Below, piece by piece: positions 8,602 to 16,482 of a stretch of 47,119 bases of DNA. Positions within the stretch are counted from its first letter, which is position 1. Every line of letters begins with the position of its first letter. Under the pieces are notes generated by a model that worked only from the letters and a program-made list of their open reading frames with translations, made no database searches and was not told the origin of the DNA. The stretch is from assembly GCA_015066385.1 (NCBI GenBank), contig SVOJ01000022.1:1-47119 (forward strand), written 5' to 3'. The position numbers and the translations under genes are program-made. The stretch comes from Oscillospiraceae bacterium. Lineage in GTDB: Bacteria; Bacillota; Clostridia; Oscillospirales; Acutalibacteraceae.

Positions 8602-10371
8602 TCACACACCGCCTTTCAACAAACGCTCGGCTTCGTTTCCTATTTTGCCGTTGCCGTCGGCATAGATCATTTCAATTTCGTTTTCCGCGTCGGTAAAGGC
8701 TTCACTCTTGAATGCGGTATAATTCCAGTCAATGAATTTCTGACGCAAACGGTTAAAGAAGCTGCGTGCACTGTCTTTGTCAGCGAGTGCATATTCACTG
8801 CCGAGCACAACAATGAGTTTGTCAGTTACATAACACTGACGCTCCTTGGAGGTATCGGCATCGGTCAAATCAAAGGAGTTCTGCTGCAGATACACGGCAT
8901 CGAGCATTTCGGATTTGAGATACACGATATAGTCATCAAGGCTTGTGCCTTCTTCACCGACAACCTTCATCATCGAGCCGATTTCATCACCGTGCATAAG
9001 AATATTCTTACAGAATGCACTTTTTTCGGGTTCGGTGACGGTTTTGTATTTAGACCAGGAGATCAGCGGATCAATGGCGGGGTATTTTCTTGCATCCGAG
9101 CGTTCACGGGAAAGACCGTGGAACGCACCGACCACCTTGAGGGTTGCCTGTGTGACGGGTTCTTCAAAGTTGCCGCCTGCGGGGGAAACCGTGCCGCCGA
9201 TGGTAACCGAGCCCTTGCTGCCGTCGGGCAGAAGCACACAGCCCGCACGTTCATAGAACGCGGCAATGTAGGATTCAAGATAAGCGGGGAAGGCTTCTTC
9301 GCCGGGGATTTCTTCGAGTCTGCCCGACATTTCGCGCATTGCCTGTGCCCAACGCGAAGTGGAGTCGGCCAGAAGCAAAACATGCAGCCCCATCTGACGG
9401 TAATATTCAGCCATCGTCACGGCGGTGTAAACCGATGCTTCACGGGATGCGACGGGCATGGACGAGGTGTTGCAGATGATGATGGTGCGTTCCATGAGCG
9501 ACCGTCCCGTTCTGGGGTCAATCAGTTCCGGGAATTCGGTGAGGGTTTCCACCACTTCGCCTGCACGTTCACCGACAGCCGCAATGATCACAATATCCAC
9601 ATCCGCATATTTGGAAGTGGTGTGCTGCAGAACGGTTTTGCCTGCGCCGAAGGGGCCGGGGGTGCAGTAGGTGCCGCCCTTTGCGACGGGAAAAAACGAG
9701 TCGATCAGGCGGACCTTGGTTTCCATGGTTTCGGTGGGTGCAAGGCGCTCGGTGTAGCACTTGACGGCACGCTTGACGGGCCAGCGGAAGGACATGGAAA
9801 CGGGAATTTCTCTGCCGCGTTCATCGCAAAGCACGGCAACGGTTTCGTTGATGGTATATTCGCCTTTTTCGGCAATGGATTTGAGGGTATAGGTTCCGAG
9901 CAGATTGAAAGGAACAAAAATCTTGTGTGTGAACGGGCCTTCGGGCACAGTGCCCAAGTACTCGCCTGCGCGAAGTGCGGCACCGACCTTTGCGGTGGGG
10001 GTGAATTCCCATTTCTTTTCCGCATGCAGGCCGTCTGCATAATTGCCTCTTTCAAGGAACCAGCCTGCCTGTTCGGCAAGCACGGGCAGCGGATTCTGCA
10101 GGCCGTCATAAATCTGCCCCAAAAGCCCCGGTCCTAACTGGGCAGACAGCATTTCGCCCGTGAATTCAACTTCGTCGCCGCAACGGATGCCGATCGTCAT
10201 TTCATAAACCTGTATCTGTGCGATGTTGCCACGGATACGGATGACTTCGCTTTTGAGCTTTGTGCCGTCCACATGCACATAGCAGATTTCGTTCATCGAA
10301 ACATTACCTTCGAATCGGACGGACACAAGGTTACCGTTGATACTGACAACCTTACCTTTGTTTTCGGTCAT
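8602..10371 (-). CDS. atpA: V-type ATP synthase subunit A (catalytic)
   Basis: A 589-residue catalytic ATPase subunit. The N-terminal beta barrel (about 5-70) is followed by the non-homologous insertion typical of V/A-type A subunits, the Walker A motif GPFGAGKT (239-246), the catalytic glutamate region AAVGERAGE, and [21 protein letters not shown]. The C-terminal helical domain is complete. The start overlaps the stop of the DUF2764 gene by 4 nt (ATGA), which supports both the start and co-translation. Confidence 0.97.
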   Translation of the reverse strand: MTENKGKVVSINGNLVSVRFEGNVSMNEICYVHVDGTKLKSEVIRIRGNIAQIQVYEMTIGIRCGDEVEFTGEMLSAQLGPGLLGQIYDGLQNPLPVLAEQAGWFLERGNYADGLHAEKKWEFTPTAKVGAALRAGEYLGTVPEGPFTHKIFVPFNLLGTYTLKSIAEKGEYTINETVAVLCDERGREIPVSMSFRWPVKRAVKCYTERLAPTETMETKVRLIDSFFPVAKGGTYCTPGPFGAGKTVLQHTTSKYADVDIVIIAAVGERAGEVVETLTEFPELIDPRTGRSLMERTIIICNTSSMPVASREASVYTAVTMAEYYRQMGLHVLLLADSTSRWAQAMREMSGRLEEIPGEEAFPAYLESYIAAFYERAGCVLLPDGSKGSVTIGGTVSPAGGNFEEPVTQATLKVVGAFHGLSRERSDARKYPAIDPLISWSKYKTVTEPEKSAFCKNILMHGDEIGSMMKVVGEEGTSLDDYIVYLKSEMLDAVYLQQNSFDLTDADTSKERQCYVTDKLIVVLGSEYALADKDSARSFFNRLRQKFIDWNYTAFKSEAFTDAENEIEMIYADGNGKIGNEAERLLKGGV

Positions 10372-10925
10372 TGAAGAACCTCCGTTCTCTCTCCATGTAT
10401 GATAGAGTTGTAAATCGTTCTGTATGCGTTTTCGCCTGTGCGGGTATCAAACTGTCGGATACGTTCAAGCAGTCGGAGTTTTAAAGAAAAATAGAACACA
10501 AATTCCTGCGAAAATGCATCTGTCGGACGAAGCGATTCAAGAAAATCAAGCCGCCGGCGGTTCAGGAATTTTTCCGCATCCATGGGGTTTTCGATTTCGA
10601 TTGCCGTGCGTGCCGCCTGCTGAACCGCTGCGGGGAATGCCTGCAGTTCGCAGTCGAAGGGCTTGTTCATTTTGTCTGCACGCAGTTTGCCGAGAGCCAG
10701 ACGAAGCATGCGTTCATTTTCGAGCCACTGCGATACCACCGCGGATGCTGTTTTTTCGCCGTCACGAGGGGGATTGAGCGTTATTTTTGCCATTTCCGCA
10801 AGTGCTTTTTTGTTCAGCAATTGCTCACAAAGCTGTAAAAAACGGTCATGCGTAATGGGTAAATTTGCATTTTCGGCAAGTCCGTCCAAAGACGGCAACT
10901 GCGAAATAAGATAATATTCAGCCAT
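10368..10925 (-). CDS. DUF2764 family V-ATPase operon protein
   Basis: A 185-residue soluble, helical protein beginning MAEYYLISQLPSLDG. The YYLIxxLPxL start, length and place between subunits E and A identify it as DUF2764, a family found in the V-ATPase operons of chlamydiae, spirochaetes and Bacteroidetes. It occupies the place where other operons have subunit C and F genes. A role as a small C-like socket is plausible from position and helical content, but nothing in the sequence proves it. It starts 2 bp after the atpE stop and overlaps atpA. Confidence 0.75.
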   Translation of the reverse strand: MAEYYLISQLPSLDGLAENANLPITHDRFLQLCEQLLNKKALAEMAKITLNPPRDGEKTASAVVSQWLENERMLRLALGKLRADKMNKPFDCELQAFPAAVQQAARTAIEIENPMDAEKFLNRRRLDFLESLRPTDAFSQEFVFYFSLKLRLLERIRQFDTRTGENAYRTIYNSIIHGERTEVLQ

Positions 10926-10927
10926 AC

Positions 10928-11536
10928 TTATTCAGCCTCTTTCAGAAGTGCCGTTACGCGGGGGCTGAGATAAGCCGACAGCAGCTCGGTGACAGCTTCG
11001 GCGGAATAATCATAATACACCGCACCGTTGTTGACGGCAATGCGGAAACCGCCGTCCATGCGGTCATTGGCCTTGAGGGTCACACCCTCACCGAGTTTCG
11101 CCTTGAGCGCACACAGCAGTGTGTTTTCCATCTTTGCAAGGTCGTCACTGCCCAGAATCACGGCAAGATCATCCGCTTCGGGCTTGCCTGCCCAATTGGA
11201 CACAGCATGCACGATGAGGGATGCAAAATCATCCGATGTATAAACAGCATTCACGTTTTTGCCGACAAGAGCGGTCAGTTCTTTTGCAACGCTTTCTCTG
11301 AACGAGATAAGAAGATTGCGGCCCGCCTGACGAAGGGCATCTTCGCCCGATTTCACGGTTCTTTCGGTTTCCGCTTTTGCATCCGCAATCATTTTGTCTG
11401 CCTGCGATTTGGCTTCGGAAATGATTCTTGCGGCCTGCACCTCTGCCCCGTTGATGATGGCCGCGGCCTTGTCTTCGGCGGCAGTCACACCATCTTTTTT
11501 GATTTGTTCAATCAGTTCCTGCAATTGTATTTCCAT
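10928..11536 (-). CDS. atpE: V-type ATP synthase subunit E (peripheral stalk)
   Basis: A 202-residue peripheral stalk subunit. A long charged helix (about 1-85, with Ala-rich heptads such as AKSQADKMIADAKAETERTVK) leads to a compact C-terminal domain that binds the top of the A3B3 head. It is the first gene of the operon. AAGGAG lies before the ATG, and a promoter with a leader of about 157 nt lies upstream. No subunit G/H partner for the stalk is encoded in the operon. Confidence 0.88.
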   Translation of the reverse strand: MEIQLQELIEQIKKDGVTAAEDKAAAIINGAEVQAARIISEAKSQADKMIADAKAETERTVKSGEDALRQAGRNLLISFRESVAKELTALVGKNVNAVYTSDDFASLIVHAVSNWAGKPEADDLAVILGSDDLAKMENTLLCALKAKLGEGVTLKANDRMDGGFRIAVNNGAVYYDYSAEAVTELLSAYLSPRVTALLKEAE

Positions 11537-11624
11537 GGTAATTCTCCTTTAAGATAACGGGTGTAATCCAACCCGAATACTTTCAGTTTTGCCGCCTTGG
11601 CAGTGTTTTTTACGGATCTTTTCC

Positions 11625-11669
11625 GAAAAAAACAAAAAAGAACCAACATCCTCTGCAGACAGCTGGTTC
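11625..11669 (-). terminator. Terminator-like hairpin in the V-ATPase leader (possible attenuator)
   Basis: On the minus strand GAACCAGC pairs with GTTGGTTC (11640-11669, one G-U pair), directly followed by TTTTTTGTTTTTTT. It starts about 25 nt after the predicted transcription start and about 90 nt before atpE. No minus-strand gene lies upstream that it could end, so it would act on the operon's own transcript. A second small stem (TGCC with GGCA, near 11590-11602) follows in the leader. Confidence 0.6.
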
Positions 11670-11700
11670 CGTTCATGTATTATTTATTCTTTCGTGCAAT

Positions 11701-11728
11701 ATTATAGCATATCCTGCGCTGTTGTCAA
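11701..11728 (-). promoter_or_regulatory. V-ATPase operon promoter
   Basis: Minus strand: TTGACA (11723-11728), a 16-bp spacer, TATAAT (11701-11706), with TGC before the -10 (extended -10). Both hexamers are full consensus. The region from here to 11897 is AT-rich DNA between divergent units; I see no gene or other element in it. Confidence 0.85.
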
Positions 11729-11897
11729 GGCAGGAGGGCGCAAAAAGGACCACAAAAAAGGCCACTCCAAAAAAAATATTTTCGTACACAATGAATACTT
11801 TGTCGCCCAAAGCAAGCCTTTGTCCTTCTTTTTTCTTTCAGAAAAGAGGTTCTTAATACCCCCGACTCGCGGGTTGTCCGCTTTTGCAATCGGCGCA

Positions 11898-11925
11898 TTG
11901 ACTTTTTTTATGTTACGGGTATAAT
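11898..11925 (+). promoter_or_regulatory. Radical SAM gene promoter
   Basis: TTGACT (11898-11903), a 16-bp spacer and TATAAT (11920-11925). The start codon used here (11985) gives a leader of about 53 nt. It is divergent from the ATPase promoter. Confidence 0.7.
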
Positions 11926-11984
11926 TTATATTGTATATATCCTCACGTCATATATATCCCATACGGTCAGAGAGGTTGTTGCTT

Positions 11985-13889
11985 GTGAAAAATGTATATT
12001 TTGTCCAGCCCAGCGCAATGCTGAACAAGTCTGTGTATCTTCCTTATGCAGCAGGCTGTATTGCCGCGTATTCCTTTGCAAAACAAGACATCAGAAATGA
12101 ATACAGGCTGTGTGATTTCATTTTTATGAAATCACCCATACAGGATGTAATCAGCACACTGGACAATCCTTTTGTGATCGGTTTTTCGTGCTATATGTGG
12201 AATATTGATTACAACCTCTCGCTGGCAAAAGCCGTGAAAGAAAAGTGGAAAGACTGCATAATTGTACTCGGCGGTCCGCAAATTCCGGACGATTTTGACG
12301 TGCTTGCACAGAATCCCTTTGCAGATATTCTCATACACGGCGAAGGGGAACATAGTTTTTATGAGCTGCTCAAAGCCCTTGCCGACGGCGAAGACCTGCA
12401 GAATGTGCACAATATTTCCTATCGCAGTGCACACGGATTGAGCCGCACACAGACACTGCTGATCCCTTCGTTGGAAGATTTTGTAAGCCCCTATGCCGCG
12501 GGCTTGTTTGACCGTATCACCGAAAACCCCGCACACAAAGACCTGCAGTTTGATGCAGTGCTTGAAACCACACGCGGTTGTCCGCACAAATGTATTTATT
12601 GCTGTTGGTCGGGCATGGAGGGTAAATTCCGTCAGTTCCCGACACAAAGAGTAAAAGACGATTTAAAATGGATGGCAACTCACAAGGTTGCGTTCTGCAT
12701 CTGCGCCGACTCCAACTTCGGGATTCTTGACAGGGACGAAGAAGTGGCATCTTATATAATTGAACTGAAAAAAGAATATGGCTATCCGCAGAAATTTGAA
12801 ACCACCGCAACCAAAAACAAGAGCGATCTGACATTCAGAATCAACAGCAAACTTGAAAGTGTGGGCCTGAACCGCGGCATTTCGCTTGCCATTCAGAGTT
12901 TTTCGCCCGATGTGTTGAAAATCATCGGCAGGCAGAACCTCTCCTTTGATGCTTTCTCAAAAGAACTCGAACGCTACCGTAACAGCGGTATGTTCACCTA
13001 CACAGATCTGATTCTGGGACTTCCGGGCGAAACGCTGGACAGTTTCTGCAGAGGGCTGTTCAACATCATTGAAGCGGGACAGCACGATTCCATCAATATC
13101 AACCGCTGTGAACTGTTGCCGAACACCATCATGTATCGCAAAGAGTTTGTTGAACAATACAAAATCAGAACCATCTCCTCGCGCCTTTGTCAGAACCACA
13201 GCAGAATCAACGAAAATGACGAAACCGGTTCCCGTTCCGATGTGGTTGTGGAAACAAGCACCCTACCCGAATCAGACTGGCGCACGGCTCTGCGCATTTC
13301 CACCTGCGTGCAGGGCTTTCATTGCTTCGGCCTGCTGAAATTTTTTGCCATTTATCTGCGAAAAGCCAAAAACATATCCTATTATGACTTTTATATGAAT
13401 CTTTATGATTGGATCGAGCACAAGAGTGTTTTTGTTAAAAACACCCTCGACACAGTCTGCGAAAGCATAGATCGTTTTCTTGCAAAAAAAGGCAATCTTT
13501 CTTTTTCCGATACTCGCTTCGGAGATATCTATTGGGATTTTCAGGAAGGCTTGTTTTTGCTTTGTGCGGCGGATGCCGAACGCTGGCGCACGGAGATAAG
13601 ATATTTCCTTTCACCGTACTTTGATGACCAATCCCTGTTTGAAGATCTGTTCAATTACCAGCAGGAATGTATTGCCCTGCCAAATCAAACGGACAAGCAA
13701 CTCACCTGCAAGTATGACTGGAAAGAGTATTTTGAAAAGACCTTCGACAAAAACTTTACACATCCCGTAAAGAAAGTCTGCAATTATAAAATTGCCGCGC
13801 CGAACATAAACGACTGGGAGAATTACTCAAAAGAAATTGTCTGGTACGGCAAGCGAAGCGGAAAATTCATCAACAAAATCAGCGAATAA
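11985..13889 (+). CDS. B12-binding domain radical SAM protein
   Basis: A 634-residue protein with an N-terminal cobalamin-binding-like Rossmann domain (about 1-130, with VIGFSCYMWN and IIVLGGPQIPD) and a radical SAM barrel whose cluster motif is Cys199-x3-Cys203-x2-Cys206 (CPHKCIYC). The C-terminal ~200 residues are helical and not recognised. Families of this layout perform C-methylation or ring rearrangements; the substrate is unknown. The conserved frame starts at GTG 11985, preceded by AGAGAGG, rather than at the ATG at 11931, which lies on the predicted transcription start. It is monocistronic with no biosynthetic neighbours, so no pathway can be assigned. Confidence 0.85.
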   Translation: MKNVYFVQPSAMLNKSVYLPYAAGCIAAYSFAKQDIRNEYRLCDFIFMKSPIQDVISTLDNPFVIGFSCYMWNIDYNLSLAKAVKEKWKDCIIVLGGPQIPDDFDVLAQNPFADILIHGEGEHSFYELLKALADGEDLQNVHNISYRSAHGLSRTQTLLIPSLEDFVSPYAAGLFDRITENPAHKDLQFDAVLETTRGCPHKCIYCCWSGMEGKFRQFPTQRVKDDLKWMATHKVAFCICADSNFGILDRDEEVASYIIELKKEYGYPQKFETTATKNKSDLTFRINSKLESVGLNRGISLAIQSFSPDVLKIIGRQNLSFDAFSKELERYRNSGMFTYTDLILGLPGETLDSFCRGLFNIIEAGQHDSININRCELLPNTIMYRKEFVEQYKIRTISSRLCQNHSRINENDETGSRSDVVVETSTLPESDWRTALRISTCVQGFHCFGLLKFFAIYLRKAKNISYYDFYMNLYDWIEHKSVFVKNTLDTVCESIDRFLAKKGNLSFSDTRFGDIYWDFQEGLFLLCAADAERWRTEIRYFLSPYFDDQSLFEDLFNYQQECIALPNQTDKQLTCKYDWKEYFEKTFDKNFTHPVKKVCNYKIAAPNINDWENYSKEIVWYGKRSGKFINKISE

Positions 13890-13984
13890 ATCTGAAATTC
13901 AAAAGAACCGTCAACCACCCCGCCGGAGCGCAATTGGCCGATCAAAATTCTCCAAATTTCCGCGCGGAATCAAGAAAATCCCAC

Positions 13985-14013
13985 TTGATAAACCCATATT
14001 TTAGTGGTATACT
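13985..14013 (+). promoter_or_regulatory. Promoter of the dehydrogenase/malic enzyme operon
   Basis: TTGATA (13985-13990), a 17-bp spacer and TATACT (14008-14013); a second TATAAT overlaps at 14013. The ribosome site GGAGGAA follows about 30 nt later. Confidence 0.7.
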
Positions 14014-14055
14014 ATAATTGCATAAAAATGGAATAAAAAACGGAGGAATCTGACT

Positions 14056-15168
14056 ATGCCCAAAGTAATTGTCGACTGGAAAACCATTAACGATTTCGTT
14101 ATTGATGCATTCAAAGGTGTCGGTGTTCCCGCTGAAGATGCCGCTATTGTTGCAGATGTTCTTCTTGAATCCGACCGCAGAGGCATCGAATCCCACGGTG
14201 TAAACCGTTTCAAACCTGTTTATATTGACCGTATCAATGACGGCATTCAGCAGCCCGTCACCAATTTTGAAATCATTCGTGAAACCCCTTGCACCGCAGT
14301 TGTGGACGGCCATGACGGTATGGGTCAGGTCATCGGCTACAAGGCCATGAGCATGGCAATCGAAAAGGCAAAGACCTACGGCATGGGCATGGTTGCAGTG
14401 CGCAACTCCACCCACTACGGCATTGCAGGGTATTATGCTTCCATGGCTGCAAAGGCAGGCTGCATCGGCATCACAGGCACCAATGCCCGTCCGTCCGTTG
14501 CTCCCACCTTCGGTGTGGAAGGTATGTTCGGTACCAACCCGCTGACCATCGGCATCCCCACCGATGAAGATTTCGATTTCGTCATCGACTGTGCAACCTC
14601 CATTACCCAGAACGGTAAAGTTGAATATTATGAAAGAATCGGCGAAGACGTGCACCCCGGCACCATCATCGGTCTGGACGGTGAAGAAATCTCCGGCGAT
14701 GCAGGTGTTGCCCTCAAGAAGATCCGCAACGGCACGGCAGCACTGACCACTCTCGGCGGTATCGGCGAAGCTCTCGGCGGCTACAAGGGCTACGGCTATG
14801 CAATGGTCGTTGAAATGCTCTCCGCAATTCTGCAGGACGGCAACTACGGCAAGGCTCTCGACGGCAAGGGCGAAAACGGAGAAAAAGTGCCTTATCATCT
14901 GGGTCATTTCTTCATTGCCATCGACACGGGCCACTTCCTCGGCGAAGAACTCACCCGTGCAAAAGCAGGCGAGATCATCCGCTCTGTTCGTGCTTCCAAG
15001 AAAGCTCCCGGACAGGACAGAATCTTCTCCGCAGGCGAAAAAGAATGGGATGTATGGCTTTCCAGAAAGGATTCCGGTGTGCCCATCAACGAATCCGTGC
15101 AGGCTGAAATCTGCAAAGTCCGTGACGATCTTGGTCTTACCAAGTATGTATTCCCCTGGGAAAAGTAA
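14056..15168 (+). CDS. Ldh2-family malate/L-lactate dehydrogenase
   Basis: A 370-residue NAD(P)-dependent 2-hydroxyacid dehydrogenase of the Ldh_2 (YiaK/ComC/malate) family, which is unrelated to classical LDH/MDH. The signature GIESHGVNRF carries the catalytic His47; other family blocks are VRNSTHYGIAGYYA, TGTNARPSVAPTFG and GGYKGYGYAMVVEMLS. The substrate is not fixed by the fold, but the next gene, 14 bp downstream in the same operon, is malic enzyme, so malate dehydrogenase is the best guess. L-lactate or ureidoglycolate are the alternatives. The ribosome site GGAGGAA is strong. Confidence 0.88.
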   Translation: MPKVIVDWKTINDFVIDAFKGVGVPAEDAAIVADVLLESDRRGIESHGVNRFKPVYIDRINDGIQQPVTNFEIIRETPCTAVVDGHDGMGQVIGYKAMSMAIEKAKTYGMGMVAVRNSTHYGIAGYYASMAAKAGCIGITGTNARPSVAPTFGVEGMFGTNPLTIGIPTDEDFDFVIDCATSITQNGKVEYYERIGEDVHPGTIIGLDGEEISGDAGVALKKIRNGTAALTTLGGIGEALGGYKGYGYAMVVEMLSAILQDGNYGKALDGKGENGEKVPYHLGHFFIAIDTGHFLGEELTRAKAGEIIRSVRASKKAPGQDRIFSAGEKEWDVWLSRKDSGVPINESVQAEICKVRDDLGLTKYVFPWEK

Positions 15169-15182
15169 GAGAGGTATAAAAA

Positions 15183-16352
15183 ATGGATTATTTGACCGAA
15201 TCACTCAAAAAGCATGCTGAATGGAAAGGCAAACTTGAAGTTGTTGCCCGTGCAAAGGTAGACGATAAAGAAAAACTCTCCCTTGCCTACACCCCCGGTG
15301 TTGCACAGCCCTGCCTTGAAATCCAGAAAGATATCAACAAGAGCTATGACCTGACCAGAAGATGGAACATGGTCGCTGTTATCACCGACGGTACGGCTGT
15401 TCTCGGTCTTGGCGACATCGGCCCCGAAGCCGGCATGCCCGTCATGGAAGGCAAGTGCGTTCTGTTCAAGGAATTCGGCGGTGTTGACGCCTTCCCGCTT
15501 TGCATCAAGAGCAAGGATGTAGATGAAATCGTTCGCACCTGCCAGCTCATTTCCGGCTCCTTCGGCGGTATCAACCTCGAAGACATCTCCGCTCCCCGTT
15601 GCTTCGAAATCGAAGAAAAACTCAAGGCTTGCACCGATATTCCCATTTTCCACGATGACCAGCACGGCACCGCCATCATCTGTGCAGGTGCACTTGTCAA
15701 CGCACTCAAGCTCGTCGGCAAGAAGTTTGAAGACTGCACAGTTGCATTCTCGGGTGCAGGTGCTGCAGGTGTTGCAATTGCAAAACTGCTGAAAAAGTTC
15801 GGTGTCAAGGACATTTTCGTATGTGACCGCAAGGGTATCATTTGTGATGGTGATGACCTCGCTCCCGGCAAGCAGATGATCGCTGATTTCACCAATGCAG
15901 AGCATCGCAGAGGCACACTTGCCGATGCTATGAAGGGCACTGACATTTTCGTCGGTGTTTCCGCCGCAGGCGTTGTCACGCAGGATATGATCAAGTCCAT
16001 GAACAAGGATGCCATCGTTCTTGCCATGGCAAACCCCGTTCCCGAAATCATGCCGGACCTTGCCAAAGAAGCAGGTGCAGCCGTTGTCGGTACCGGCAGA
16101 AGCGACTTCCCGAACCAGATCAACAACGTGCTTGCATTCCCCGGTATCTTCAGAGGTGCTCTGGATGTTCGTGCATCCGAAATCAACGAAGAAATGAAGG
16201 TTGCCGCCGCTTTGGCACTGGCAGGCCTTGTTTCCGACGAAGAACTCACCGCTGATTATATCATTCCCCACGCATTCGACGAACGTGTCGGTCCCACCGT
16301 CGCCGCCGCTGTTGCAAAGGCAGCAAGAGATACAGGCGTTGCCCGCATCTGA
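15183..16352 (+). CDS. NAD(P)-dependent malic enzyme
   Basis: A 389-residue cytosolic oxidative decarboxylase, malate to pyruvate plus CO2. It shows LAYTPGVAQPC with active-site Tyr36, the metal-site region GDIGPEAGMPVMEGK and HDDQHGTA, and the dinucleotide fold GAGAAGVAIAKLL. The length is that of the short bacterial type, with no phosphotransacetylase fusion. NAD or NADP preference cannot be read safely. With the upstream dehydrogenase it would link oxaloacetate, malate and pyruvate, either for growth on malate or for NAD(P)H balancing. The ribosome site is AGAGAGG, and a strong terminator ends the operon. Confidence 0.94.
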   Translation: MDYLTESLKKHAEWKGKLEVVARAKVDDKEKLSLAYTPGVAQPCLEIQKDINKSYDLTRRWNMVAVITDGTAVLGLGDIGPEAGMPVMEGKCVLFKEFGGVDAFPLCIKSKDVDEIVRTCQLISGSFGGINLEDISAPRCFEIEEKLKACTDIPIFHDDQHGTAIICAGALVNALKLVGKKFEDCTVAFSGAGAAGVAIAKLLKKFGVKDIFVCDRKGIICDGDDLAPGKQMIADFTNAEHRRGTLADAMKGTDIFVGVSAAGVVTQDMIKSMNKDAIVLAMANPVPEIMPDLAKEAGAAVVGTGRSDFPNQINNVLAFPGIFRGALDVRASEINEEMKVAAALALAGLVSDEELTADYIIPHAFDERVGPTVAAAVAKAARDTGVARI

Positions 16353-16367
16353 GTTTAATAAAAGAGA

Positions 16368-16395
16368 GCCGTCCTCACACGAGGACGGCTTTTTT
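16368..16395 (+). terminator. Terminator of the malic enzyme operon
   Basis: A perfect 9-bp GC-rich stem (GCCGTCCTC with GAGGACGGC, loop ACAC) is followed by T6, 16 bp after the malic enzyme stop. Confidence 0.95.
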
Positions 16396-16450
16396 GAATG
16401 CAAAATGAAGAGTGCAAAAGTTTCGACCTTCGGCGAAATTATAAATTATT
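16396..16450. repeat. Possible dispersed intergenic repeat fragment
   Basis: The stretch ATGCAAAATGAAGAGTGCAA, with an internal near-repeat of TGCAAAA/TGAAGAG, is followed by a TTTCG-CGAAA inverted pair and an AT-rich end. It resembles short non-coding repeats scattered in some clostridial genomes. Only one copy is in the window, so the call is tentative. Confidence 0.25.
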
Positions 16451-16482
16451 TAATGAACCGAATCTGTCGAAATGCACGGGAA

